Positions 34,669 to 43,145 of a stretch of DNA of 64,000 nucleotides are shown piece by piece. Made by a program: the position numbers and the translations under genes. The notes beneath the pieces were generated by a model. It was given only the letters and a program-made list of their open reading frames with translations, searched no databases and was not told the DNA's origin. Location: assembly GCA_026014595.1 (NCBI GenBank), contig JAOZHY010000016.1, positions 1 to 64,000 on the forward strand, given 5' to 3'. Every line of letters begins with the position of its first letter. Positions within the stretch are counted from its first letter, which is position 1. The DNA is from Candidatus Bathyarchaeota archaeon. Its GTDB lineage: Archaea > Thermoproteota > Bathyarchaeia > Bathyarchaeales > Bathycorpusculaceae.

Positions 34669-37008
34669 CTATGCGAAGCCTCTTTTCACCATGAATACTG
34701 CAACGGCATCGTTAATAAACACCAAACCAAAAGCTGGGTCATCTGCAAATTTCGGCATAATTTCAGAATCTCGGCAAGCGATGTATGAGACGTTCCAGTC
34801 GGCGACAGCTTTCCGATAGTCAAAAACGTCAAGGGCAGGAGAATCTGGAGCTATCTTTTGGTATGTGTTTAGGTTTTCAATGATAATTTTGTTAAAATAG
34901 TCTGCTGTTACTTCTGGGCTCTGATAATACTCCAAGCGATCGGTGACTGAGTAGGCGGTTGCTGAAAATTGGATTTCTCCGCGGGTTTTTCCTTGCATGT
35001 TGTAGTCTAATTCAAAGATGCAGGGATTTTCACGATTAACCACGTCCACATTCGGCTGTTCCTTGGCGAAGATTAGTTGGCTGAAAGCTTTCACTCCCTC
35101 ATCCAGTAGGGCAATTGTGTTGTTCTGCTGGGTCAGCACCCTGCCATTGCTGTGCACGATGAAGTCAAGCCAGTCTAGAGAAACACCGGTAGCTGCAGTT
35201 AACGTGATTGACATGTTCACGAACCGTGATCCTCTGTAGACTGTGATTAACTCAGTGTAGTTGAAATAGTTGTTTCCTTTTGTGACGGTTACTGTGGCGT
35301 GGTCAGAGTCGTTTTCCATATGCATTTCTTTCACCGTAAGCTGGTCTAAAGTTATCGACATTGGGCTGTCACTAACGCGATATTTGACCTGGGTTTCGCT
35401 GTTGTTGAAGTTCAGGAACGAGTAGGGGAAGTACGTCCAGTTGAGCTTCGCCACGATAACTGGGTTGTGTCGCGCGATGTATCCGCCGTCCTCTCGGACT
35501 TGAATTAAACCGTTATCTATCATGTAGTCCGTGTCAAGCAGCAGCTTCGCAGCCTTTGCGGGTTCAAACTCGCGGGCAAGTGTCAGGTACTGTGGATCAA
35601 CCGCACTCAAGGTTGGGCGTTGCGCGAAGCCTGAGAACCACCAGCCGTAAAGGGCATCGGAAACGAAGACTGAGCCGATGGGCGTGTTTTGCCTTGCCCA
35701 TTGTATAGCCTCGTATTCTGGGTCGTTCATGACTTGGTAGAAACTCTGCACCGTCACGCCCTGCGATGGTGTTAGGAAGATTGGCACGGCAAAAAAAGCC
35801 ACCAGCAGTAACCCGACGACGAAGGAAGAGTAGAGGTTCTTGCGGGTCAAGCGGGGCATCAGCCACTTTGTGACTCGGCTACTCTTTGCGGCTTGAGACG
35901 TTTGCTTTGTGAACGATAGGTACGTGTCCACTATGCGCGCGAAGAACCCGGAGCCGTGGTCAATTCCTAGCGCGATAATGATAATGACTGGCAGAACCGT
36001 GTAGTACAGGAACCGATTGTAATCCGTGTAAAGCCCAACCAAGAACGTTTGGGTGAAGAGCAATGGAACCAGAATCCAAATAGCCATGAACAAACTTGGA
36101 ACGGTGAAAAAGTGGTTTCTGTACTTCTTCGAGAAGAAAAAGAAGAAGGGAACACAAATCAGCGGCGGCAACACAAGCTCCAGAGGAAGCACCCTCGTCG
36201 AGAGAAGCGCCTGCCTAATGTCAGCTATGCCACCCGTGAATGTATCAGCGTTCGCACTCAAGTATGCAGGCGCAGCATCTATGAGGAACGGAGAAACAAG
36301 GAGAGCTCCAAGGAAAAGGGGCACAAGCCAAACGAGCGCATATGTTCTCGGCACACCGAGTTTTTTCGAAAAAGCCGTTACCAACATCACGGTGAGGAGC
36401 GTTATCAAGACGAAAATGACCGCGCTGAGGGAATGGGTCAGGAAAATGGAACCAGATAAAATCGCTGTCACAGCAAGAAACGGAACGAGAGAGAAGCGAT
36501 CTCTTTGAAGGAATAAATAAAAAACTAGGGGAATCAGCATAAGCGTCACCGCATTGGGGTAGCCGCCCCAGAGAAGCATTTCCACGTCAAAACGCGAGAT
36601 TGCCACCAGAAAAGCCACGATTAAAGCGGCTGGTTCTCCCTGTATCGTTCGAACTATCAAGTAGGCGCACAGGACTATGAGCGAAGAGAACAACGAGACA
36701 ACCACGGAATGCGCCAAGTAATCTGGCATGCCAGTCATCATAATGACGTACGAAACGAAAATGTGGTAGCCGGGGAAAGTTAGCGAAAGCCCGCCGCCCA
36801 TCTGATAGTAATTCCAAAGGAAATTCGTGTTGCCTGACCCTGTTATAGAGTAGATGACGCTCTGATGCAGCCCAATGTCTGCTCCAGGAGGATAAGTAGC
36901 CCAATGCATCAGCAACATGCGATAGGTGAACGCGAACGCAAAAATTAGGAGTAGCAAGAGATATTTTCGCGATGTTCCGAACATGTGCTGCGTTCCCCGA
37001 ATCATCAT
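34669..37008 (-). CDS. Large membrane protein, probable GT-C glycosyltransferase (paralogue)
   Basis: This 779-residue paralogue of the downstream gene has the same plan: multiple helices to about residue 410 and a C-terminal soluble domain. The first outer loop reads YPPGADIGLHQSVIY, with the Asp/His pattern expected of a GT-C active site. The outer domain contains WARQNTPIGSVFVSDALYGW, which resembles a conserved segment of oligosaccharyltransferase-like proteins. Basic residues near the N-terminus fit an inside start. Function is inferred by architecture only. It is first of the two-gene operon. Confidence 0.65.
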   Translation of the reverse strand: MMIRGTQHMFGTSRKYLLLLLIFAFAFTYRMLLMHWATYPPGADIGLHQSVIYSITGSGNTNFLWNYYQMGGGLSLTFPGYHIFVSYVIMMTGMPDYLAHSVVVSLFSSLIVLCAYLIVRTIQGEPAALIVAFLVAISRFDVEMLLWGGYPNAVTLMLIPLVFYLFLQRDRFSLVPFLAVTAILSGSIFLTHSLSAVIFVLITLLTVMLVTAFSKKLGVPRTYALVWLVPLFLGALLVSPFLIDAAPAYLSANADTFTGGIADIRQALLSTRVLPLELVLPPLICVPFFFFFSKKYRNHFFTVPSLFMAIWILVPLLFTQTFLVGLYTDYNRFLYYTVLPVIIIIALGIDHGSGFFARIVDTYLSFTKQTSQAAKSSRVTKWLMPRLTRKNLYSSFVVGLLLVAFFAVPIFLTPSQGVTVQSFYQVMNDPEYEAIQWARQNTPIGSVFVSDALYGWWFSGFAQRPTLSAVDPQYLTLAREFEPAKAAKLLLDTDYMIDNGLIQVREDGGYIARHNPVIVAKLNWTYFPYSFLNFNNSETQVKYRVSDSPMSITLDQLTVKEMHMENDSDHATVTVTKGNNYFNYTELITVYRGSRFVNMSITLTAATGVSLDWLDFIVHSNGRVLTQQNNTIALLDEGVKAFSQLIFAKEQPNVDVVNRENPCIFELDYNMQGKTRGEIQFSATAYSVTDRLEYYQSPEVTADYFNKIIIENLNTYQKIAPDSPALDVFDYRKAVADWNVSYIACRDSEIMPKFADDPAFGLVFINDAVAVFMVKRGFA

Positions 37009-37066
37009 TTTTGTTCTTGAATGGACAGAGGAGTGATAGAGTTAAAGTTTAAATATAGAGTTCGAA

Positions 37067-37091
37067 TATAAAAACCGAGGGTATAAAAACC
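37067..37091 (+). promoter_or_regulatory. Doubled TATA element before the corrinoid/mtrH genes
   Basis: TATAAAAACC occurs at 37067-37076 and again at 37082-37091, 15 bp apart, in a very AT-rich region. The second copy is about 28 bp before the ATG at 37115. GGTG at 37105-37108 could act as ribosome binding site for mRNA starting from the first copy. Two start sites, or one strong promoter with duplication, are possible. Confidence 0.5.
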
Positions 37092-37114
37092 AAAAATAGA
37101 AAGTTGGTGTGTAA

Positions 37115-37543
37115 ATGTCATGGCTTAAATCTATGATGGAAAAAGAACCTCCTGAACCAGAGAAACCAATCGGCACAGTAGTCATCGGCAACATTGAACC
37201 TGACATGCACGACACAGCTAAAGAAGCCGTCAGACGAGCACTGAAGAGAGCTGGATTCAAAACCGTTGACGTAGGCAAGAGCGTTGCTCCACAAGTCTTT
37301 GTAGACAAAGCAAAGGAAACCAATGCAAACGTAATTGCTATTTCAGTAAATACCGTACCTGCAAAAAACAACCTGGCAAAACTAGATGAAGCATTGAAAG
37401 CAGCCGGATTGAAAGGCAAAATTGGACTAATCATGGGCGGCGCAGCTGTCAAAAAGGAAGACGCAGATGCAATCGGCGCACTTTTCGGCAAAAACAAAGA
37501 AGAAGCACCTGAATTAGCGAAGAGAGCAATGGGCTTGAAATAA
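37115..37543 (+). CDS. Stand-alone corrinoid (B12)-binding protein
   Basis: This 142-residue protein is a B12-binding Rossmann domain. The cobalt-ligand His is in EPDMHDTAKEAV (Asp30, His32), but the third position of the usual DxHxxG is Ala35. The later conserved Ser (AISVNT) and GG (IMGGAAV) are present. The helical cap domain that precedes B12 domains in MtaC/MttC-type proteins is absent. It precedes the mtrH-like gene by 23 bp, and the two probably form a methyl-carrying pair, methyl-Co(III) to H4MPT. Confidence 0.8.
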   Translation: MSWLKSMMEKEPPEPEKPIGTVVIGNIEPDMHDTAKEAVRRALKRAGFKTVDVGKSVAPQVFVDKAKETNANVIAISVNTVPAKNNLAKLDEALKAAGLKGKIGLIMGGAAVKKEDADAIGALFGKNKEEAPELAKRAMGLK

Positions 37544-37566
37544 ATTTACAGTTCAGATGAGGCAAG

Positions 37567-38475
37567 ATGATAAAATTCAACACGAAACAAAATATCTACG
37601 AAATAGGGAAAGTGAAAGTAGGCGGTCAACCAGGGGAGCTTCCAACCTTTCTGATAGGTTCTATTTTTTGGCTTGGCCAGAAAATGGTGCAAGATGCAAA
37701 CAAAGGAATTTTTGATGCAAAACAAGCTGAAGATATAATCAACAGAATGCAAGTCCAAAGCGACATAACCGGTGTTCCATTTGCTTTCGACATTGTCGGT
37801 ACGACCGAAGAAGCCTTTGCAAAATACGTCGATTTCGTTGCCAAACACAGCGATGCTCCATTAATGCTGGATGCGATGAGCCCGAAAGTTCGCATGGCAG
37901 CTTCAGAGATGGTAAAGAACGCTGGGCTGCAGGACAGATGCTTGTACAACTCAGTCTACAAGGGCGTAACAGACATGGAACTGGCAAAGCTGAAAGAAAG
38001 CGGAATCAAAATGTCCATCGTACTCGCTGACAATCCAAGAGACAACAGCTTAGACGGAAAAATGGCTGTACTACAAGAAGCCTTGGCGCTAGCGGACAAA
38101 GCTGGAATCACTAAACCACTGATAGACACCGCGATTCCCGCATTCGCTCCAGACATGGGCACAGCAGTCAGAGCTATTCCAAAGATAAAGGAGAAATTCG
38201 GCCACCCCACAGGACTCGGCACTGGAAACGTCGTTACCACGATGGGATGGGTCAAAGCAAACGTCGCTAAAGAGTTCAGAAAAGGACCTGTCACTGCTAC
38301 CAACGCAATAATGCAAACGGTAGGCGCAAACTGGCTAATGTTCGGACCGGCGGAACAAGCGGAATGGGTCTTCCCTGCTGTAGCTATAGTCGACACTTAC
38401 GTAGCGTCTGCAATGGCTGACTTGGATATCCGTCCACTGGAAGAAACCCACCCGATATTCAAAGTCTTCCTCTAA
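37567..38475 (+). CDS. mtrH: MtrH-family tetrahydromethanopterin methyltransferase
   Basis: This 302-residue protein belongs to the MtrH family, which moves a methyl group between a corrinoid protein and tetrahydromethanopterin. Recognisable segments are IGKVKVGGQPGELPTFLIGS, PLMLDAMSPKVRM and TGLGTGNVVTTMG, a TIM-barrel pterin-binding layout. No other Mtr subunit (MtrA-G) is present, so it is not the membrane complex but a soluble pair with the upstream corrinoid protein, as reported in Bathyarchaeota and H4MPT-dependent methyl-users. GAGG precedes the ATG. Confidence 0.88.
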   Translation: MIKFNTKQNIYEIGKVKVGGQPGELPTFLIGSIFWLGQKMVQDANKGIFDAKQAEDIINRMQVQSDITGVPFAFDIVGTTEEAFAKYVDFVAKHSDAPLMLDAMSPKVRMAASEMVKNAGLQDRCLYNSVYKGVTDMELAKLKESGIKMSIVLADNPRDNSLDGKMAVLQEALALADKAGITKPLIDTAIPAFAPDMGTAVRAIPKIKEKFGHPTGLGTGNVVTTMGWVKANVAKEFRKGPVTATNAIMQTVGANWLMFGPAEQAEWVFPAVAIVDTYVASAMADLDIRPLEETHPIFKVFL

Positions 38476-38490
38476 ATCCTCCATCCTTTA

Positions 38491-38496
38491 TTTTTT
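38491..38496 (+). terminator. T-run after mtrH
   Basis: CCTTTATTTTTTAAC follows the mtrH stop by about 15 bp and includes a six-T tract. It could end the corrinoid-mtrH transcript, though the DUF1616-like gene begins only 30 bp on. Confidence 0.3.
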
Positions 38497-38526
38497 AACT
38501 TAAGGTGAACTGTTGAAGGGCTGGAA

Positions 38527-38919
38527 GTGGAGCCCACTCATTGGTTTGAAATAATTACCCTGTTCACAGTTTTAACAATACTAATTGTTTATTTCGTTCC
38601 AAGCGATTCGCCGTTCTTCATAATTCGCTACGTGTTCAGCTTCGTTTTCATTGCATTTCTCCCAGGCTACTGCCTTGTCAACATACTGTTCACTAAGAAA
38701 AACAGGCTTGACGTTGTTGAAAACTCGGTGTTGTCAGTGGCTTTGAGTTTTGGCGTAGCTGGACTCCTCGGATTGTTTTTAGGACTTTCCCCAATCGGGA
38801 TTAATTTCACTTCGATAACTTACTCGCTGACGTTGATAGTGTTGGTTTTGTCAGCTATCGCGTTCATTGTAAAAAGAAGAGAATTAAAAGAGCCTCAAGT
38901 GCAAAGCACGGGCATGTAA
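38527..38919 (+). CDS. DUF1616-like membrane protein
   Basis: This 130-residue protein has four predicted membrane helices (ITLFTVLTILIVYFVP, YVFSFVFIAFLPGYCLV, SVLSVALSFGVAGLLGLFLG and LTLIVLVLSAIAFIV). FLPGYCLVNILF and the spacing resemble the N-terminal membrane part of archaeal DUF1616 proteins, whose role is unknown. The start is GTG at 38527; the sequence just before (AAGGGCTGGAA) gives a weak ribosome site. Whether it is functionally tied to mtrH is unclear. Confidence 0.65.
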   Translation: MEPTHWFEIITLFTVLTILIVYFVPSDSPFFIIRYVFSFVFIAFLPGYCLVNILFTKKNRLDVVENSVLSVALSFGVAGLLGLFLGLSPIGINFTSITYSLTLIVLVLSAIAFIVKRRELKEPQVQSTGM

Positions 38920-39189
38920 GCAATGTGGATCTTCAGGGCTGAAACCTCATGCATACCGCCTTTTCTAACATTCTAATTACATAGCCTAGTCTCAGACAGA
39001 ACTGCTGATGCACCTTGCAACATATTTTCTAAATTTCGCACCGTATGGCTTCTTTATAAGAGTTGTCGTCTAGAACCACACGTCGATTTGACAAGCTCGT
39101 AGCAAGCGTAGAATCGCCAATAACCAACAATCAAAAACGGTCTGGAACATAGAAATCTTTAGATACCTCATGCAACTCAAATATCAGAA

Positions 39190-39807
39190 ATGCCATCATC
39201 CAAATTCGAACAAAGAAAATTCGTTTCAGTTGACCCAAGCAAGTGCACAGGTTGCGGAATCTGCGAGTACGCCTGCACAATCGAAAAGAATGAAACCATC
39301 TCAAACCCCATACATTCACGAATCCGCGTAGTCCGCATGGCCCCACTTTTCAACTTCGCCCTAGCATGCCGATTCTGCGAAGACGCCAAATGCGTCAAGG
39401 CTTGCCCAGAAAAAGCCCTCGTTCAATCTGAGAAGAATGGCATTCTCATGGTCAAAGAAAAACAGTGCAAAGGCTGCGACTGGTGCGTTCAAGCCTGCGA
39501 ACACGGGGCAATTGCCATACACTCCGAAACAGGTAAAGCTGTGGCTTGCGACCTCTGCGACGGCGAACCAAAATGCGTCGAATTCTGCCCAGAAGAAGCA
39601 CTGGAAATGGTCGCCACCGACAAAGAAGCAGATGAACGATTCAACAGCGCACTGGAGAAGCTCCCAGCACAAGTGGAACGTTTAACCAACACCATCAAAA
39701 GCAAAGATTGGAAACCGCTCTTGGCGGAAGCAGAAGAAAGATCCATGAAAGTCAACGAGAAACTCGAAGCCCTGAACAAGAAAGCGGCTGCTAAGAAGCA
39801 AAAATAG
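39190..39807 (+). CDS. Ferredoxin-like iron-sulfur protein, four cluster motifs
   Basis: This 205-residue protein has four 4Fe-4S motifs: CTGCGICEYACTIEK, CRFCEDAKCVKACPEK, CKGCDWCVQACEHGA and CDLCDGEPKCVEFCPEE. This is the plan of HycB/CooF/DmsB-type electron-transfer subunits. About 60 C-terminal residues are helical and Lys/Glu rich. No catalytic subunit is adjacent; it may serve a distant hydrogenase, CO dehydrogenase or aldehyde oxidoreductase. Confidence 0.88.
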   Translation: MPSSKFEQRKFVSVDPSKCTGCGICEYACTIEKNETISNPIHSRIRVVRMAPLFNFALACRFCEDAKCVKACPEKALVQSEKNGILMVKEKQCKGCDWCVQACEHGAIAIHSETGKAVACDLCDGEPKCVEFCPEEALEMVATDKEADERFNSALEKLPAQVERLTNTIKSKDWKPLLAEAEERSMKVNEKLEALNKKAAAKKQK

Positions 39808-39871
39808 TCTCTCGCTCGCGCCTGTTCCTAACCAACACGAAATATTTTTTCCAATTTTTAATAAATGGAGA

Positions 39872-40720
39872 TTACCGTTCGCCCTCGTAACCTCTCAAAA
39901 ACTGGTCAATGTCTTTCCCGTTCTTCTCACCCATGTAGCCGCCTTCCAGAACAAAAAACGTCGGCTTACCCAAGGCGGCGATCTTCTTTCCGATTTCATT
40001 ATAGGTGTTTTCTGTCAAGCCAAGAGACGCCAAATCTCCCGCATGCGTGTCGAAGCCAACCGAAACCGCCACGATCTCGAGCTTGCCCATGTCAACCATC
40101 GCCAACGCCTTGTCCAGCGTTTGCAGATAAACAGTTTCGCCGCAGTTAGCGGGCAAGGGAAAATTCAGGCAGTTCCCCTCAGAACGTAAACCAGTGCCAG
40201 GATAATGCGGGTAACGGTGCAGCGAAACGTAAACCACTTTCTTGTTGCCCTGAAAAATCTCCTGCGTCCCGTTCCCATGATGCCCATCAACATCCAAAAT
40301 CAACGCTGCCTTGCCAATGGCTTTCACTGCAACCGCCACGTTGTTCAAGTAGCAGAAACCTCGCGTGGGGACTCCAAGCGCCGCGCCGCTTCTTCCCGCG
40401 TGGTGTCCAGGTGGCCGCATAAGTGAAAAGCCGTTTATCTCAGCTGCCAATAATGCTCCTCCAGCCGACAGCCGCGCAAACTCGTAGATGTTATCGTACG
40501 CGGGCGTATCCGAATCCTCAACTAACCCCTTTTTGAGGTTCCAGATGTACTCGGCGTCATGCACTCTGAGCAAGTCCTCTTCAGAAGCCGGGTTAGGCTC
40601 CACGAACTCGTAGCCTCTCTCCTTCAAAAACTCATGTGCCAGCTTAACTCTTTGTGGCCCTTCTATGTGCCATGTGCCATAACCCAAACTTTTTTCCGAA
40701 AACACGATTTTCGTCTTCAT
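39872..40720 (-). CDS. Histone deacetylase-family amidohydrolase
   Basis: This 282-residue protein has the zinc-hydrolase signature of the HDAC/acetylpolyamine amidohydrolase family: RPPGHHAGRS with the His pair, LILDVDGHHGNGTQEIF with metal ligands, and VSVGFDTHAGD. Substrates in archaea could be acetylated polyamines or proteins such as Alba; sequence does not decide. The ATG at 40720 gives a normal family N-terminus. It stands alone, divergent from argS. Confidence 0.88.
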   Translation of the reverse strand: MKTKIVFSEKSLGYGTWHIEGPQRVKLAHEFLKERGYEFVEPNPASEEDLLRVHDAEYIWNLKKGLVEDSDTPAYDNIYEFARLSAGGALLAAEINGFSLMRPPGHHAGRSGAALGVPTRGFCYLNNVAVAVKAIGKAALILDVDGHHGNGTQEIFQGNKKVVYVSLHRYPHYPGTGLRSEGNCLNFPLPANCGETVYLQTLDKALAMVDMGKLEIVAVSVGFDTHAGDLASLGLTENTYNEIGKKIAALGKPTFFVLEGGYMGEKNGKDIDQFLRGYEGER

Positions 40721-40816
40721 CGTATTTCATCCATGCATATAGATAAGCGACGGTTTTCACATTAAAATACAACCTCCTCTTAAAGGTTTACCGCATTCCG
40801 CAAGGATGACGAAAAC

Positions 40817-42775
40817 ATGAAGTCAGCCATGCCTTCAGAAAACCCGTTTGCACTCTTCCGCAGCGAATGCGAAACCGCCTTAACACATGCGCTGCAGAAG
40901 GTTCTACCTGGAATAAAAGTTGAGACGCTAACATTTAGCAAGCCACCGAATATCGAGTTTGGGCAACTTGCCTCTTCGCTATGTTTTGAGTTGGGGAAAA
41001 AACTCAACCAAAAACCCGGTGACTTGGCTACACACTTGGCTAAAACTGTTGGCAAACAAAAATTCACACTGCTCAACAAGGTTACGGCTGTAGGCGGCTA
41101 CATCAATTTTCACGTAGATTTTCCCAAATTTTCTTTTTTAACGCTGGAATCCATCAGGCAGTTGGGATCGGTGTACGGTTTTGTCAAAACGGAAAAACCC
41201 TTGAAAATCATCGTGGAACACACCAGCGTCAACCCGCTCCATCCAATACACATCGGGCAAGCCAGAAATCCCATGCTAGGTGATGCGTTGGCACGGATTC
41301 TAAAGCAGAGGGGACACATGGTTTCTCGCCACTACTACATCGATGACGTTGGTCGTCAATCCTCGGTAATTGCTTACGGCTACCAAAAACTCGGTTGCCC
41401 CGAACCTGACGAGAAGGCAGACCATTTCGTGGGCAAAATATACACCATAACAAGCTGTTTGGTGGAGATTAACCGTTTGAGAAAGAATTTGGAGCTTGCC
41501 AAAGCTGTTTCACCCGCTGACGAGGTTGCGAGAATCACCAAGGAAATTGACGAATGGATGTCTATTGCCGCTGAACTTAAAGAAAAGTATCCGGCGCTGT
41601 TCGAAAAACTGATGACAAAAATCAGCGAAGACGAGAACCCTGAGGAAGAAATTAACAAGTTAAATCGCGCTTATGAAGACGGAGAACCTGAAGCGAAGCG
41701 ACTTATCCGCGAAGTCAGCGAGCTATGCCTAAAAGGTTTCAGGGAAACGCAGGCGCGTGTGGAAGTTTATTACGACTCATGGGATTGGGAAAGCGACTTT
41801 GTCTGGAGCGCCCAGGTCACCGAGGTTCTCAGGAAACTGAAGAGTTCTCCGTTTGTTTATAGTGAAAACGGAGTTCTGGAGTTTGACGCTGAAAAGGTGG
41901 TTCGCATCCTCAACTTGAAAACCAAGCTGGGGTTGGGAGAAGATTACGTTGTTCCGCCCTTGACTCTTGTTCGGGCTGACGGCACCACACTCTACACCAC
42001 ACGTGACATAGCTTACTCGCTGTGGAAGTTTTCGCGAGCGGAAAAAGTCATAAACGTGATTGGTATGGAGCAGTCTCTGGCGCAGTTGCAGCTAAAAATC
42101 GCCCTGTACGCTTTAGGCTACGACAAGTACGCAGACAACTTTGTTCACTTCGCCTACAACTTGGTCACGCTTCCAGGCTACAAGATGAGCAGCCGCAGAG
42201 GACGCTACATTACCTTCGACGAAGTCCTAGACGAAGCAGTTGAACGAGCCTACGAAGAAGTCTCAAAGCGGTCACCCCAACTGAGCGAGGCTGAAAAACG
42301 CGAAATCGCTAACTTTGTGGGCATCGGCGCAGTGCGCTACGCGCTGGTTGACGTTGACGCCTCGAAGCCCGTGGTTTTCACCTGGGACAGAGTGCTCAAC
42401 TTCGAAACCAACAGCGCACCCTACGTGCAGTACACACACGCCAGAGCCTGCAGCATCCTGCGCAAAGCGGAAAAGAAACCGGAAAAACCTGCGTTTGAAC
42501 TGCTGACGGAGAAGCTGGAGCGCGAACTCGTCTTAGCTTTAGCCAGTTTTCCCGACACATTCATCGAAGCCGCAGAATTCCTAAAACCCAACTTCCTCGC
42601 GGACTACGCGAACTCGCTGGCAGACAAGTTCAACACCTTCTACAACGCGCTGCCAGTCATCAAGGCGGAACCGCGAGGGCTCAGCGATGCAAGGCTAGCC
42701 CTGACAGACGCCATCCGCATAGTGCTCCACAACGCGCTCAATTCAATCGGGATTCTGGCACCAGAACGAATGTAA
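40817..42775 (+). CDS. argS: Arginyl-tRNA synthetase
   Basis: This 652-residue class I synthetase has the N-terminal Add1 domain, the HIGH motif as NPLHPIHIGQARN near residue 139, a long connective insertion with an Asp/Glu/Lys-rich helical hairpin (about 200-300), the KMSK-like YKMSSRRGRY, and the C-terminal DALR anticodon-binding domain (NSAPYVQYTHARACSILRKA onwards). It charges tRNA-Arg. It is slightly longer than bacterial forms, as the insert shows. Confidence 0.95.
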   Translation: MKSAMPSENPFALFRSECETALTHALQKVLPGIKVETLTFSKPPNIEFGQLASSLCFELGKKLNQKPGDLATHLAKTVGKQKFTLLNKVTAVGGYINFHVDFPKFSFLTLESIRQLGSVYGFVKTEKPLKIIVEHTSVNPLHPIHIGQARNPMLGDALARILKQRGHMVSRHYYIDDVGRQSSVIAYGYQKLGCPEPDEKADHFVGKIYTITSCLVEINRLRKNLELAKAVSPADEVARITKEIDEWMSIAAELKEKYPALFEKLMTKISEDENPEEEINKLNRAYEDGEPEAKRLIREVSELCLKGFRETQARVEVYYDSWDWESDFVWSAQVTEVLRKLKSSPFVYSENGVLEFDAEKVVRILNLKTKLGLGEDYVVPPLTLVRADGTTLYTTRDIAYSLWKFSRAEKVINVIGMEQSLAQLQLKIALYALGYDKYADNFVHFAYNLVTLPGYKMSSRRGRYITFDEVLDEAVERAYEEVSKRSPQLSEAEKREIANFVGIGAVRYALVDVDASKPVVFTWDRVLNFETNSAPYVQYTHARACSILRKAEKKPEKPAFELLTEKLERELVLALASFPDTFIEAAEFLKPNFLADYANSLADKFNTFYNALPVIKAEPRGLSDARLALTDAIRIVLHNALNSIGILAPERM

Positions 42776-43145
42776 AAAAAGCCTAAAACATGATACTGTC
42801 TCTTAGCCCACCAGCCTATTTAGAGCCTATTGATGGTTCGTTACAAGAACCATAGAGGAGATCGCTTCAAAGCAGAGGACTTCGTTGTTTATAGAGGGGC
42901 TATAGCCTCCGCGCGCCAGCACCGAACCCTGACCGAAACCAGCCACAGCAGCCGCAACTTAAAACATTCAAATTGCAAAATAACAGAGTGCAAAAGTCAT
43001 TCATATGGAAAACCGACCTGCTTCACGCTACCACTGTTTTCTGGTGAATCATGTTAAGGCTTCATGTTTTTTATCCAAAAATGTACCAAAAGCTGATAAA
43101 CCCCTTTTTTCTCTACACACAGGCATCGTCAGAAGGGAATAAAAA
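42776..43145. other. Intergenic region before the purF-like gene
   Basis: About 370 bp. No convincing gene; the ORF 42830-43057 has no protein-like features. TTTTTTCTC near 43105-43113 could end a transcript. The last part holds AGAAGGG (43131-43137), a possible ribosome site for the purF-like frame. Confidence 0.4.

Noticed and set aside
36049-36508. Two plus-strand ORFs of 136 and 151 residues
   Set aside because: They are Arg/Lys/Glu-rich antisense of the hydrophobic coding of the 779-residue membrane protein, a common artefact.
42830-43057. ORF of 75 residues between argS and the purF-like gene
   Set aside because: No protein-like pattern or ribosome site; the region is probably non-coding.
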